Part shown: positions 42,028-50,587 of the stretch, piece after piece
Layout: every line of letters begins with the position of its first letter
Numbering within the stretch: position 1 is the stretch's first letter
Assembly (NCBI RefSeq): GCF_900112395.1
Contig: NZ_FOLN01000002.1
Location: forward strand, 434,001 to 498,000
DNA length: 64,000 bases
Direction: 5' to 3'
Source of the DNA: Algibacter lectus
GTDB lineage: Bacteria > Bacteroidota > Bacteroidia > Flavobacteriales > Flavobacteriaceae
Notes under the pieces: generated by a model
The model's database searches: none
Told to the model about the DNA's origin: nothing
The model's input: the letters and a program-made list of their open reading frames with translations, nothing else
Program-made: the position numbers and the translations under genes

Positions 42028-45000
42028 ATGAAAGAAACATCTAATAAATATTTAATAGTAGCCTTACTAGTTGGCCTCGCATTTCATGGCTCTTCTATTT
42101 TCTTTACATTAGAAACCACTTACGATGCTTTAATACATTTATTTTTTGCTGATCATTATGCAAACAGTTGGTTTGAGCCTTGGAATTACGAGTGGTATAC
42201 GGGGTTTACAGTTCAAAGTTATCCGCCGTTAGTACATCAATCCATTGGTTTTTTCTCCTTAATTGGAGGTCTAAAATTTGGTATGTTTACTGTAGCTCTT
42301 ATTGCTATTGTATTATTTATAACGGGATCTTACCGGTTTTCTCTATTAATCACATCGGATAAAACGGTGGCAGGATATGCTTGTGTTCTAGCCGTTTTCT
42401 CGTCTTCTTTTGTAGAAACGTTACATATATTTGGTCAGTTACCTAGTATTATAGGTGTATCAGTATTGATGCATGCCTTACCCGAAATATATTTATGGCT
42501 TAAAACGGGTAAACTTTGGTACTTAGTTACCTCGCTATCGCTAATATCGGTAACTGTAACATCGCACCATGTAACACCTATTTTCGGGATGGTCTTCTTC
42601 ATATTCCCTTTAATTGGTATGGTTATTATGGATGTATCTCGAGAGCAGGTAAACACCATGAAAGAAGTAACCTTTAAGGTTTTTTTAAACAGTTTTTTTA
42701 AACTCTTTAAGCGTATTGTAAGTTTCGGTATGCTATCGCTGGTTATTATTATTTTCTGTATTCTGCCATATTGGATAAACTCTAAAGCAAACCCTATTAC
42801 GCAAGTCCCTATACCACATGGCTCTCGCGATAATTTCCTTGAAATCACATCTTCTGGTTTAGTATTCTTTTTGATTCCTTGGGGTACTTTACTTATTGTT
42901 TTGCCTTATATATTTTATAGATACTATTCTAAGCGGTATTTATTTTTTGGTTTATCTATAACCATTTGTACCATTTTAGGAACTGGTGGTACCACACCTG
43001 TACCGTTAAAGATACTTGGTGAAACGGCATTTAATATTTTAACCTTAGACCGTTTTACGCTGTGGGCTTCCATTATGTCTATCCCTCTGTTTGGTGAATT
43101 TGCTTACCGGTTTGTACAAGGTGATTTAAAAGAACTTATTCAAACTAAATTTGGAGCTGTTTATCACAGAATTATTGGCGGTATACTTGCTGGTTTATTT
43201 GTGTTTATGGTTATGTTCACCATGAGTTTAGGCTACTTTAGGCCATCGCAACCTCAAAAAATAAAAATGCTTCCTATTGTGAATTTCTTAAACCAAGATG
43301 ATCACGATAAATGGCGATTTTTAACCCTTGGTTTTGGAGACCAGATGGCTTGGTTAAGTGCACAAACAAATGCCATGACGGTTGATGGGAACTACCACTC
43401 TGCAAGACGATTGCCAGAATTAACAACGCGCCCTATAGAACGTTTAGAAAACTCTAAATTTAAAGGTGTTGCCGGTATTGGATCTCTTCAGCAATTTTTA
43501 ACCACACCAGAAAAATACAATCTAAAATATATATTTTCTAACGATAAATTTTACGACCCCATTCTCTACTATTGTGGCTGGCAACGTTTACGGCAATTAG
43601 AAAATGGTATTATGGTTTGGGAGCGTTTAAATATTCCGCCTGTTCCTGCTATTTTACCAAAGGAAGATGTAGCCAAATGGTTAAAAATTCTTTGGGGTAT
43701 TATGCCTTTTTTAACGGTATTAATTGCTTTTGTAATTAACATACAAATGCTATGGGTTAATGCTTTAAAAACAAAAATTAAAGAAAAACCAGACTTTTTA
43801 AAATACCCTACGCGATACATTAAATTCCCCAGAGGTGTATTGTTTATAACGCATATTTGGTCGCTTATATTGGTGTGTGTTGTTGTTTATGGTATCTATT
43901 TATTCTACCTTAAAAACGATTCGCAGCGCAGTCCAGAAAATGCTATTATGGCTTATTATGATGCGTTAGATTTTAAAGAATTTGAAACAGCACATGGCTT
44001 AATTGACCCTGACAGTAATCTGCCTATAGCACAGTATATGCTAGAAATATCGGTTACCGATGGTTTACTGAGTAGTTATGCCAAAATGGATGCTATAGAA
44101 ACCGAAGTCACCATGCATAATGATAGCACAGCATCTGCAAAAGTGACTACACAATGGATTACACCATTAGAAAAAATAGAGAAGATTGACTATAAAACCT
44201 TGTCTAGCCACAAAGGAAAATGGTTTTTACAACCCGATGATTTAAATTCCGATTTACCTCCAGACCAGCTATATTCTAATAATGTAACTAAATATTTTAA
44301 CCAAGGTAGAAGGCGTATTACAACAGAGCAAACGCATCATGAAGATATTTTAAAACAACCTGTTTTAGAAGTACTTTCTGCTAAACTTGTAAAATATGAT
44401 AACCACTATGCTATTATTGGTGAAGTACAAAATATTGATAATGTACCTGCCGATGTTATTTTAAAAGGAACACTCTATAATGATGATAATAAGCAATTAG
44501 CAACCTATAATGCCAAATACCATATAAAGCATAAATTAATGCCAAAGGAATCTAGTAGTTTCCGAATTAATTTTGAAGGCATTGCTTGGTCTAAAACTCA
44601 AGATTCTATTCCAGATACTTTTAATCCAGATGAATTTACGCCCGTTGAATTTGAAGAGCAACCAACAAAATTCAATTTACAAGTAGCCGGTAATGTATCG
44701 GGATCAGATTTATACAAAAATATTGTTTTAAGTGAATTAAACATTGAAGATGGCGTTATAAACGGAAACTTATTTAATAGCGGCATTCAAGAAATCACAA
44801 TTCCTCAGTTATTGGTAACCTATTACAATGAAGATAAAAATATGCTTTGGGTAGACCATATGTTTGTAAAAGAAGGCATAAGGCAACAAAGAAAACTTCA
44901 TTTTGAATACCCGATTCTAAAAAATGGTACGGTTAAAATTATTAATGATGATATGACCAATATTTTTATTAACGGTTTACCAAACGATGCTATTTCAGAG

Positions 45001-45117
45001 AAAATAGTGCCCAATCGAATTGAAAACCATGCGAATACTCAGTTTCAAAAAATTGAGCATCCCGATTATAGTTATATTAAAATTGAAATGAATACTTATA
45101 TAGGCAGCCCGAATTAA
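42028..45117 (+). CDS. GT-C-like polytopic membrane protein (PTPS-related membrane domain)
   Basis: 1029 residues. Residues 1-415 hold about ten membrane helices, with TTYDALIHLFFADHY in the first loop, where GT-C enzymes keep catalytic acids. The architecture resembles the 6-pyruvoyl-tetrahydropterin-synthase-related membrane domain family. Residues about 416-545 are extracytoplasmic (HDKWRFLTLGFGDQMAWLSAQ, NYHSARRLPELTTRP). Two more helices follow (550-575, 610-630), then a long soluble C-terminus with NTF2-like and beta domains. A GT-C using a lipid-phosphate sugar would match the receiver-GT2 product. The stop overlaps the next start (TAATG). Confidence 0.7.
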   Translation: MKETSNKYLIVALLVGLAFHGSSIFFTLETTYDALIHLFFADHYANSWFEPWNYEWYTGFTVQSYPPLVHQSIGFFSLIGGLKFGMFTVALIAIVLFITGSYRFSLLITSDKTVAGYACVLAVFSSSFVETLHIFGQLPSIIGVSVLMHALPEIYLWLKTGKLWYLVTSLSLISVTVTSHHVTPIFGMVFFIFPLIGMVIMDVSREQVNTMKEVTFKVFLNSFFKLFKRIVSFGMLSLVIIIFCILPYWINSKANPITQVPIPHGSRDNFLEITSSGLVFFLIPWGTLLIVLPYIFYRYYSKRYLFFGLSITICTILGTGGTTPVPLKILGETAFNILTLDRFTLWASIMSIPLFGEFAYRFVQGDLKELIQTKFGAVYHRIIGGILAGLFVFMVMFTMSLGYFRPSQPQKIKMLPIVNFLNQDDHDKWRFLTLGFGDQMAWLSAQTNAMTVDGNYHSARRLPELTTRPIERLENSKFKGVAGIGSLQQFLTTPEKYNLKYIFSNDKFYDPILYYCGWQRLRQLENGIMVWERLNIPPVPAILPKEDVAKWLKILWGIMPFLTVLIAFVINIQMLWVNALKTKIKEKPDFLKYPTRYIKFPRGVLFITHIWSLILVCVVVYGIYLFYLKNDSQRSPENAIMAYYDALDFKEFETAHGLIDPDSNLPIAQYMLEISVTDGLLSSYAKMDAIETEVTMHNDSTASAKVTTQWITPLEKIEKIDYKTLSSHKGKWFLQPDDLNSDLPPDQLYSNNVTKYFNQGRRRITTEQTHHEDILKQPVLEVLSAKLVKYDNHYAIIGEVQNIDNVPADVILKGTLYNDDNKQLATYNAKYHIKHKLMPKESSSFRINFEGIAWSKTQDSIPDTFNPDEFTPVEFEEQPTKFNLQVAGNVSGSDLYKNIVLSELNIEDGVINGNLFNSGIQEITIPQLLVTYYNEDKNMLWVDHMFVKEGIRQQRKLHFEYPILKNGTVKIINDDMTNIFINGLPNDAISEKIVPNRIENHANTQFQKIEHPDYSYIKIEMNTYIGSPN

Positions 45118-46328
45118 TGCAACTAAAACGTACATATCTATTTATTTTAGGATTGATTTTATTATCATCCTTTACATCTATACACTCAAATACAGCGAGC
45201 ATAAAACTACTAACCTCACAAACCGATTATATTGTTGGTACCAACGTAGTTTTAGAGTTTTCGACTACCGATGCCGTGCAACCTATGCTGTATTGCTCAA
45301 ACAGTTATGGCTCTACTTTAATTAGCCCAACATTAGAAAACAAGAAACTCCGTTATCAAATCCCTGCAAATATTTATAAAAAAGTTGGAGTGGTAAATTG
45401 GTCGCTAATCTATAAAAGCAACACGCTTTCTGGAGTATTTCACATGGTACCTAAGCCCGAAGTAGCAACAATGGAAACCTATATTGGTCCGCCAAGTATA
45501 GAGGCTGGAGGTAAAGATTATACCATGCTCGTTATTATCCCAACAGATTCTTTAGATAATCCCGTTCCGAAGAATACTACTGTAAATGCAAAGCATCAAT
45601 TTTTAGCCTCAGAAGAAGTCGATAATATTGTTACCAATAACTTAATTGCTTTCAAAAATATTTATTCTAAAAAAGAAAGCGGACGCATGCTCATATCATC
45701 GGAGTGTTTAAATATCAATTCCAAAGAATTCACTATTAACGTTATGCCTGCCGTGCCTGTAGATTTTGAAATTTCGGCACACAGACCTCACAATTATGCC
45801 GATGGTAACCAAGTGACCACCTTTTCAACCACAATAATAAAAGATAAGCAAGATAACGTTGTAAGCGATGGTACTTTTGTAATATTCTACATCACAAATA
45901 AAAGTGGAAACATTTTAAAAACTTCAGGAACAACGCTAGATGGCATTGCTACGGCTAAAATTATTCATCCAGATTATGGCGACAATTGGAGCATTAAAGC
46001 CTACGTAGAAGGTATGTCTGAAAGTAACACCATAACCATAGCATACACACAAGTTATTGAAGATTTTATTGTTGAATTTTCTAAAGACGGACGAGACATC
46101 AATGTGGGTCCACTCCAAAGTTTTATGCAACAAATGATTCCTGATGGCTTACAAGTAAAACTTCTAGTTTATAAAAACGATATACTTCTTGAAAAATATA
46201 CCAAAACATCTGTTGATGGATATGCTCATTTTTATCTAAAATCTGATATCTTTAAACCGGACAACTACAATATCAAAATCCAAACCGCTGGATTAGAAAA
46301 AACTTTTAATAATACAAAACTATGGTAA
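45117..46328 (+). CDS. Secreted Ig-like multi-domain protein of unknown function
   Basis: 403 residues with a signal peptide (YLFILGLILLSSFTSIHS). The rest is predicted beta: an N-terminal domain (YIVGTNVVLEFSTTDAVQPMLYCSN), then Ig/invasin-like repeats (VDFEISAHRPHNYADGNQVTTFSTTIIKDKQDNVVSDGTFVIFYI) of the bacterial Ig-like kind. No enzymatic motif. It overlaps both neighbours by 1 and 7 bp, so all three are translationally coupled. It is probably an envelope partner of the GT-C protein and the glycoside hydrolase. Confidence 0.7.
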   Translation: MQLKRTYLFILGLILLSSFTSIHSNTASIKLLTSQTDYIVGTNVVLEFSTTDAVQPMLYCSNSYGSTLISPTLENKKLRYQIPANIYKKVGVVNWSLIYKSNTLSGVFHMVPKPEVATMETYIGPPSIEAGGKDYTMLVIIPTDSLDNPVPKNTTVNAKHQFLASEEVDNIVTNNLIAFKNIYSKKESGRMLISSECLNINSKEFTINVMPAVPVDFEISAHRPHNYADGNQVTTFSTTIIKDKQDNVVSDGTFVIFYITNKSGNILKTSGTTLDGIATAKIIHPDYGDNWSIKAYVEGMSESNTITIAYTQVIEDFIVEFSKDGRDINVGPLQSFMQQMIPDGLQVKLLVYKNDILLEKYTKTSVDGYAHFYLKSDIFKPDNYNIKIQTAGLEKTFNNTKLW

Positions 46329-47839
46329 GTGTAAGTAAAAACATATTACGCACCATTTTAATAGCCTCATACATTATGCTTGTAGCATTAATAATTTCTG
46401 GTGTAAGTGCTTTATTTAGCTACTTAAACACGGGTGCAGATAGAAGTACTATGCTGCATACAGAAATACAAAAAGTAGAACAATATTTACCAAAAGTTAC
46501 TTGGGCGCCTTTAAACAATGAAGGACGCCCAATAGATTCGCAAAACTTAAGTGCCTTACAAAACAACTATCTCGATGCTTGGTATGTAAAGCAAATAGCC
46601 TACAAAACCAATAAACCAGCAGGTATTAAAGATTATTATACCGATAATGCTCGCGAAAATTTATTCAACTTTATAGAACTAAACAAAGCACAAAACATCA
46701 CCATAGATGCTACAACTTTAGAACACCACCCTACCCTAGAATTTTATAGTGAAGACGGTCAACTTGCTGTAGTTACCGATGATAATGTTGTAGAGTACAA
46801 GAGAGTTTTTAAAAACGATACCTTAATTTTAGAAACCACAGAAACATCTACCTATAAAATGGTATTTTTATTAGAAGATGGTTTTTGGCGTACAAGACAT
46901 TTAGTTAAAGAAAACACGAAAATCCAGGAATTGGATAACGCTCAAATATCTCTTAATAATTTTAAAATAAAAGGGATTAATTATTATCCGCAAGCTTCCC
47001 CATGGAATATGTATGGCGATAAGTTTAATTTAGATACCATTTCTAAAGATTTAAAAATTATAAAAAAAGCGGGTTTAAACACGATACGGATTTTTGTGCC
47101 TTATGAAAGTTTTGGCAAAGCAACAGTAGATTACAAAAAACTAGATCGATTAAAGCAAACCCTAGATGTCGCTGAAGCGGAAAAACTAAAAGTTATTGTT
47201 ACGCTTTTTGATTTTTATGGAGATTACTCTGTGCTAGACTGGACACTAAACCAACGTCATGCAGAAACCATTGTAGCGGCATTAAAAAGCCATGAAGCCT
47301 TATTAGCTTGGGATATTAAAAACGAACCTAATTTAGATTTTGAATCTAGAGGAAAGGATATCGTTATTGCTTGGCTAGATAATATGATAAATTTAGTGAA
47401 ATCTGTTGATAGCGAACACGCTGTAACTGTTGGGTGGAATAATATAGATAGTGCACCCATACTTAAAGATAAACTAGACTTTATATCCTTTCATTATTAT
47501 GAAAGTTTAGATGTATTGGAAGAAAAATACATCCACTTAAAAACAGAAATACCAATAAAACCAATTGTTTTAGGTGAGTATGGTATGTCTTCCTACAATG
47601 GGTTTTGGAAGCCTTTTGGAGATAACGATGAGGATCAGGCTGTGTTTCATAAAAAAGCACAAGACATATTTAAAAAACATGATATTGCTTTTATATCTTG
47701 GACTTTATACGACTTTACAGAAGTACCAAAAGAAGTCGTTGGTAGACTTCCTTGGAGAAAACGAGCTCAGGAGCATTTTGGTTTTATCAACAAAAATGGA
47801 GAGACCAAGCCCGCGTTCAGATATATATCCAATAATTAA
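46322..47839 (+). CDS. Membrane-anchored GH5-like glycoside hydrolase
   Basis: 505 residues. An N-terminal membrane helix (TILIASYIMLVALIISGVSALFSYL, 11-35) anchors it, so the rest is periplasmic. Residues about 85-200 look NTF2-like (DNARENLFNFIEL). From 218 on is a TIM-barrel hydrolase: GINYYPQASPWNMYGDKF, GLNTIRIFVPYESFG, acid/base Glu335 in WDIKNEPN and nucleophile Glu419 in VLGEYGMSS, the clan GH-A pattern of GH5. It could trim or release the polymer or act as a transglycosylase. Last gene of the three-gene unit, followed by a terminator. Confidence 0.83.
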   Translation: MVSVSKNILRTILIASYIMLVALIISGVSALFSYLNTGADRSTMLHTEIQKVEQYLPKVTWAPLNNEGRPIDSQNLSALQNNYLDAWYVKQIAYKTNKPAGIKDYYTDNARENLFNFIELNKAQNITIDATTLEHHPTLEFYSEDGQLAVVTDDNVVEYKRVFKNDTLILETTETSTYKMVFLLEDGFWRTRHLVKENTKIQELDNAQISLNNFKIKGINYYPQASPWNMYGDKFNLDTISKDLKIIKKAGLNTIRIFVPYESFGKATVDYKKLDRLKQTLDVAEAEKLKVIVTLFDFYGDYSVLDWTLNQRHAETIVAALKSHEALLAWDIKNEPNLDFESRGKDIVIAWLDNMINLVKSVDSEHAVTVGWNNIDSAPILKDKLDFISFHYYESLDVLEEKYIHLKTEIPIKPIVLGEYGMSSYNGFWKPFGDNDEDQAVFHKKAQDIFKKHDIAFISWTLYDFTEVPKEVVGRLPWRKRAQEHFGFINKNGETKPAFRYISNN

Positions 47840-47850
47840 TCAACACTTCG

Positions 47851-47876
47851 AACGCGCTAATATTAAGCGCGTTTTT
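47851..47876. terminator. Bidirectional terminator between hydrolase and GT4 genes
   Basis: AACGCGCT (47851-47858) pairs with AGCGCGTT (47866-47873) and TTTTT follows on the plus strand. The stop codon of the convergent GT4 gene lies within the hairpin, so the two transcription units share it. Confidence 0.88.
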
Positions 47877-49044
47877 CAATTATTTTATTGAACGTATTTA
47901 AATAAATTTGAGCGATTTGAGACATTGGGTGTGCCGTTGCCGCTTCGTAATTTGTTTTTCCTAATTCTCGTCTGTAAGTTTCATTAGTAACAATATTTTC
48001 AATAGCCGTTGCTAAACTATCAACACTTGTTGGATCAAAAAACTCACCACGGTAACCTTCATCTTGCACTAGTAAAGCTAAATCACCTAGATCTGGCATA
48101 ACCACTGCTTTACCATAACTTCCAGCTTGATGTAAAACTCCAGAACTTCCTGTAGTCGATGTATATGGAAATACAACTACAGCACTATCATTAAATAATT
48201 TTGGCACTTCATTTTCTTCAACATAACCTGTAAAACGAACTTGTGGTACATGCTTATAATCTTCTCGTACTTTAGCTAAATAGCCTGGTACGTTAGGGTT
48301 ATCGGTTCCTGCAATTACAACTTCTAAATCCAAACCTGTAGAGTTTCTAACCTTTTCTACAGCTTCTATCATCCCTTCTACCTTTTTGTACGTTCCAAAT
48401 TTCCCGAAGGTCATAATTTCCATTGGTGAAACAGGTACATTAAAATCTGGAATTTCAGGAATTTCAAAAGTACCGTGAGGTATCAATTTTACATTTTTAG
48501 CATTGTATTTGTGCTCTAATATATCAACATATTTTTGCATAGTTACTGCCACAACATCAGCTTGTAAAATCAATCGTGTTAAAGTAGAACCTATAAATCC
48601 ATATACTTTTTGCATTAATTTACTCTGTGTAAATCCTGCACTTCCTAAATCAACTTCTTCTAAAATATTATGCAATAAAACAATACTTGGTATTTTTTTC
48701 ATTTTACAAACCAAAGGCAACATTAAGCCTAAAGCTGCGGCAACTTTTTTATCACCAAACTTCATAAACTGTAAATTGAACAATACAGCATCTGGTTTAA
48801 CATTGTTTATAGCACGAGTAACGCTTGTTATATTGCTGTAGCTATTAAATTCCCAACATTCTTTAATTGTAATTTTACATCCATCTTCCGTAAAAGCAAC
48901 ATCCTTTGGCTCTTCGGTTTTATCGGTTAACAAAATTAACTCTGTAACCTCTTCTTTTTGTCTAAAATGTTTTACCAAATGGTAAGCATACTCATTTAGA
49001 GTGACTTTACTTGGCGGATATGCAGTTACAATTGCTAACTTCAT
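47863..49044 (-). CDS. GT4-family glycosyltransferase
   Basis: 393 residues, GT-B fold. The N-terminal domain starts KLAIVTAYPPSKVTLNEYAYHLVKHF. The C-terminal donor-binding domain has MTFGKFGTYKKVEGMIEAVEKV, VRFTGYVEENEVPKLFNDSAVVVFPY and a variant of the E-x7-E motif around STTGSSGVLHQAGSYGKAVV. Cytoplasmic sugar transfer to a growing polysaccharide is the usual role. It has its own promoter region with a strong tandem LytTR-type motif 75-107 bp upstream. Confidence 0.88.
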   Translation of the reverse strand: MKLAIVTAYPPSKVTLNEYAYHLVKHFRQKEEVTELILLTDKTEEPKDVAFTEDGCKITIKECWEFNSYSNITSVTRAINNVKPDAVLFNLQFMKFGDKKVAAALGLMLPLVCKMKKIPSIVLLHNILEEVDLGSAGFTQSKLMQKVYGFIGSTLTRLILQADVVAVTMQKYVDILEHKYNAKNVKLIPHGTFEIPEIPDFNVPVSPMEIMTFGKFGTYKKVEGMIEAVEKVRNSTGLDLEVVIAGTDNPNVPGYLAKVREDYKHVPQVRFTGYVEENEVPKLFNDSAVVVFPYTSTTGSSGVLHQAGSYGKAVVMPDLGDLALLVQDEGYRGEFFDPTSVDSLATAIENIVTNETYRRELGKTNYEAATAHPMSQIAQIYLNTFNKIIEKRA

Positions 49045-49117
49045 TATATGGGGTATTAAATGATAATTAATATCTACAGTGCAAATTTGGGTAATTATTA
49101 CTAATTAAAAGGGTTAC

Positions 49118-49151
49118 TGTAGACCGATGGTCGTTTACTGTCGATAAATGG
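49118..49151 (-). promoter_or_regulatory. Tandem LytTR-type motif upstream of the GT4 gene
   Basis: TGTAGACCGATGG (49118-49130) and TGTCGATAAATGG (49139-49151), plus-strand reading, are the clearest pair of the set, exactly 21 bp apart. They lie between the GT4 start and the 3' end of the flippase gene. A weak -7 (TAATTATC, 49062-49069 minus strand) is 49 bp away. Confidence 0.75.
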
Positions 49152-49155
49152 AAAC

Positions 49156-50418
49156 TTACTTAAGATTAAGCGTTTTAGCACTTTTACTAGAATCGTATTT
49201 AAAATAGATTAATTGTATCACTAACAGCAGTAACATAGCTACAATTTGCATATACACAACCTGTTCTAAACTATCATGAAAATAGATAACTAATAGCATT
49301 TGAAGCATACCAAATACACCAGAAATAACTACAGGCACATACTTATCTAACGATAAATAGTAATAAGCAAAAATATTAGAGATCGCGAACATCGATGTGG
49401 CAATAGCATATTTCCATAAAAGAGGAGCCATAGCAATGTAACTATCTCCAAATAGAAGTGTAATTATAGTTTCAGGGAAAGCTAAACAAACCAAAATTAT
49501 AGTAATAGAAATAGCTGCAATGTAACCCACGTATTTAAATAAAATAGGCGCAGTTTTTTTTCCTTCCTTTTTTAGCTCCACCACAGTTGGTAAAAGCAAC
49601 ATAACAAACATCCAGGCGATGAAATATACAATACGACCAATTAATGCTAAAGATGCATACAAACCGGCTTCGTAAGATTCAAAAAAGTGTTTTACTAAAA
49701 GAATATCACTGTTATTTATTATAATTTGAGTCAGCTCGTAAAAGGCCGTAATTATAAAAAAATGACGAATATCTTTTGAATGTGTTTGACTCAATACTAA
49801 AGCTTTCTTCGGAAATAAATTTTTATACTTAAAGGGAAATAAGCCAAACACAAACGATGCCAAGATCCCGACAGCAATAACCACAGAAGATTTTATATCG
49901 AATAATAATATTAAACCCAGTGTAATAACTAGACGGCTTAACATTTCGGTTTGATAAGTTATCGATAGGTTTTTAAATGATTTTTTTCCCTGAAACACGC
50001 CTCGGTTTACACTCATTAAAAAATATAAAGGCACTCCAAAACCAAATACAACAAACATATTTGAAGATGATGTATTAAATACATTTTGTAACGCTCCGGC
50101 AAATATTATAATAAGGGCACCAAATGCAAGGCCAACGGCTAGTGCGTTTTTATAAACTTTAGAAATAAAACTCTGAAAAATATCATTTTCGAATAATACC
50201 GAGAATTTAGCCGTTACTAACTGAAACGTCATGGCGGCAAAACTTAAAACTAATAAAAAGGTTATAAGTACAGCGGCATCAGCAAATTGAGCAGGACCTA
50301 AAATACGACCTAAAATTAAGTTATATAAATAGTTACCTCCGTTTACGGCTAAAACACTAAGCATAAATAATTGCTCAGGTTTTATTTTTTTTTCTTTAAT
50401 TTGGGAAAAGAACTGCAT
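49156..50418 (-). CDS. Polysaccharide flippase (MOP/Wzx-like)
   Basis: 420 residues with about twelve membrane helices. The N-terminus (LFMLSVLAVNGGNYLYNLILGRILGPAQFADAAVL) matches the opening of oligosaccharide flippases of the Wzx/polysaccharide-biosynthesis family. VFQGKKSFKNLSI, NNSDILLVKHFFESYEAGLYASLALIGRIVYF and ETIITLLFGDSYIAMAPLL are further typical pieces. It would move lipid-linked oligosaccharide across the inner membrane. No Wzy polymerase is next to it, so the GT-C protein may take that place. Preceded by a tandem LytTR-type motif. Confidence 0.88.
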   Translation of the reverse strand: MQFFSQIKEKKIKPEQLFMLSVLAVNGGNYLYNLILGRILGPAQFADAAVLITFLLVLSFAAMTFQLVTAKFSVLFENDIFQSFISKVYKNALAVGLAFGALIIIFAGALQNVFNTSSSNMFVVFGFGVPLYFLMSVNRGVFQGKKSFKNLSITYQTEMLSRLVITLGLILLFDIKSSVVIAVGILASFVFGLFPFKYKNLFPKKALVLSQTHSKDIRHFFIITAFYELTQIIINNSDILLVKHFFESYEAGLYASLALIGRIVYFIAWMFVMLLLPTVVELKKEGKKTAPILFKYVGYIAAISITIILVCLAFPETIITLLFGDSYIAMAPLLWKYAIATSMFAISNIFAYYYLSLDKYVPVVISGVFGMLQMLLVIYFHDSLEQVVYMQIVAMLLLLVIQLIYFKYDSSKSAKTLNLK

Positions 50419-50507
50419 TGGTTTGGGGTTTTAAATGATTAATTCTTTAGTAGAATAATTTATTTCCAGTGCAAAAATCAGCGAAGAATCAACAGAAGGC
50501 GCTTAAA

Positions 50508-50541
50508 TTTCGTTCAGTGACGGTTTGCTATAGATGAATGA
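50508..50541 (-). promoter_or_regulatory. Tandem LytTR-type motif between flippase and TPR/barrel genes
   Basis: TTTCGTTCAGTGA (50508-50520) and TATAGATGAATGA (50529-50541), plus strand, are 21 bp apart; the first copy is the weakest of the set. They lie 90 bp upstream of the flippase start. The second copy ends 46 bp before the divergent TPR gene, so both may be controlled. Confidence 0.6.
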
Positions 50542-50587
50542 TTGCATACTATTGATTAACTTGCAACAAGATAATAAAAATATAATT

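Noticed and set aside
42435-42848. Minus-strand open frame of 137 codons within the GT-C gene
   Set aside because: It is antisense to membrane helices, with no recognisable protein.
50534-50587. Upstream ATG for the TPR/barrel protein
   Set aside because: It lies within the tandem regulatory motif and would place 18 residues ahead of a complete signal peptide starting at 50588.
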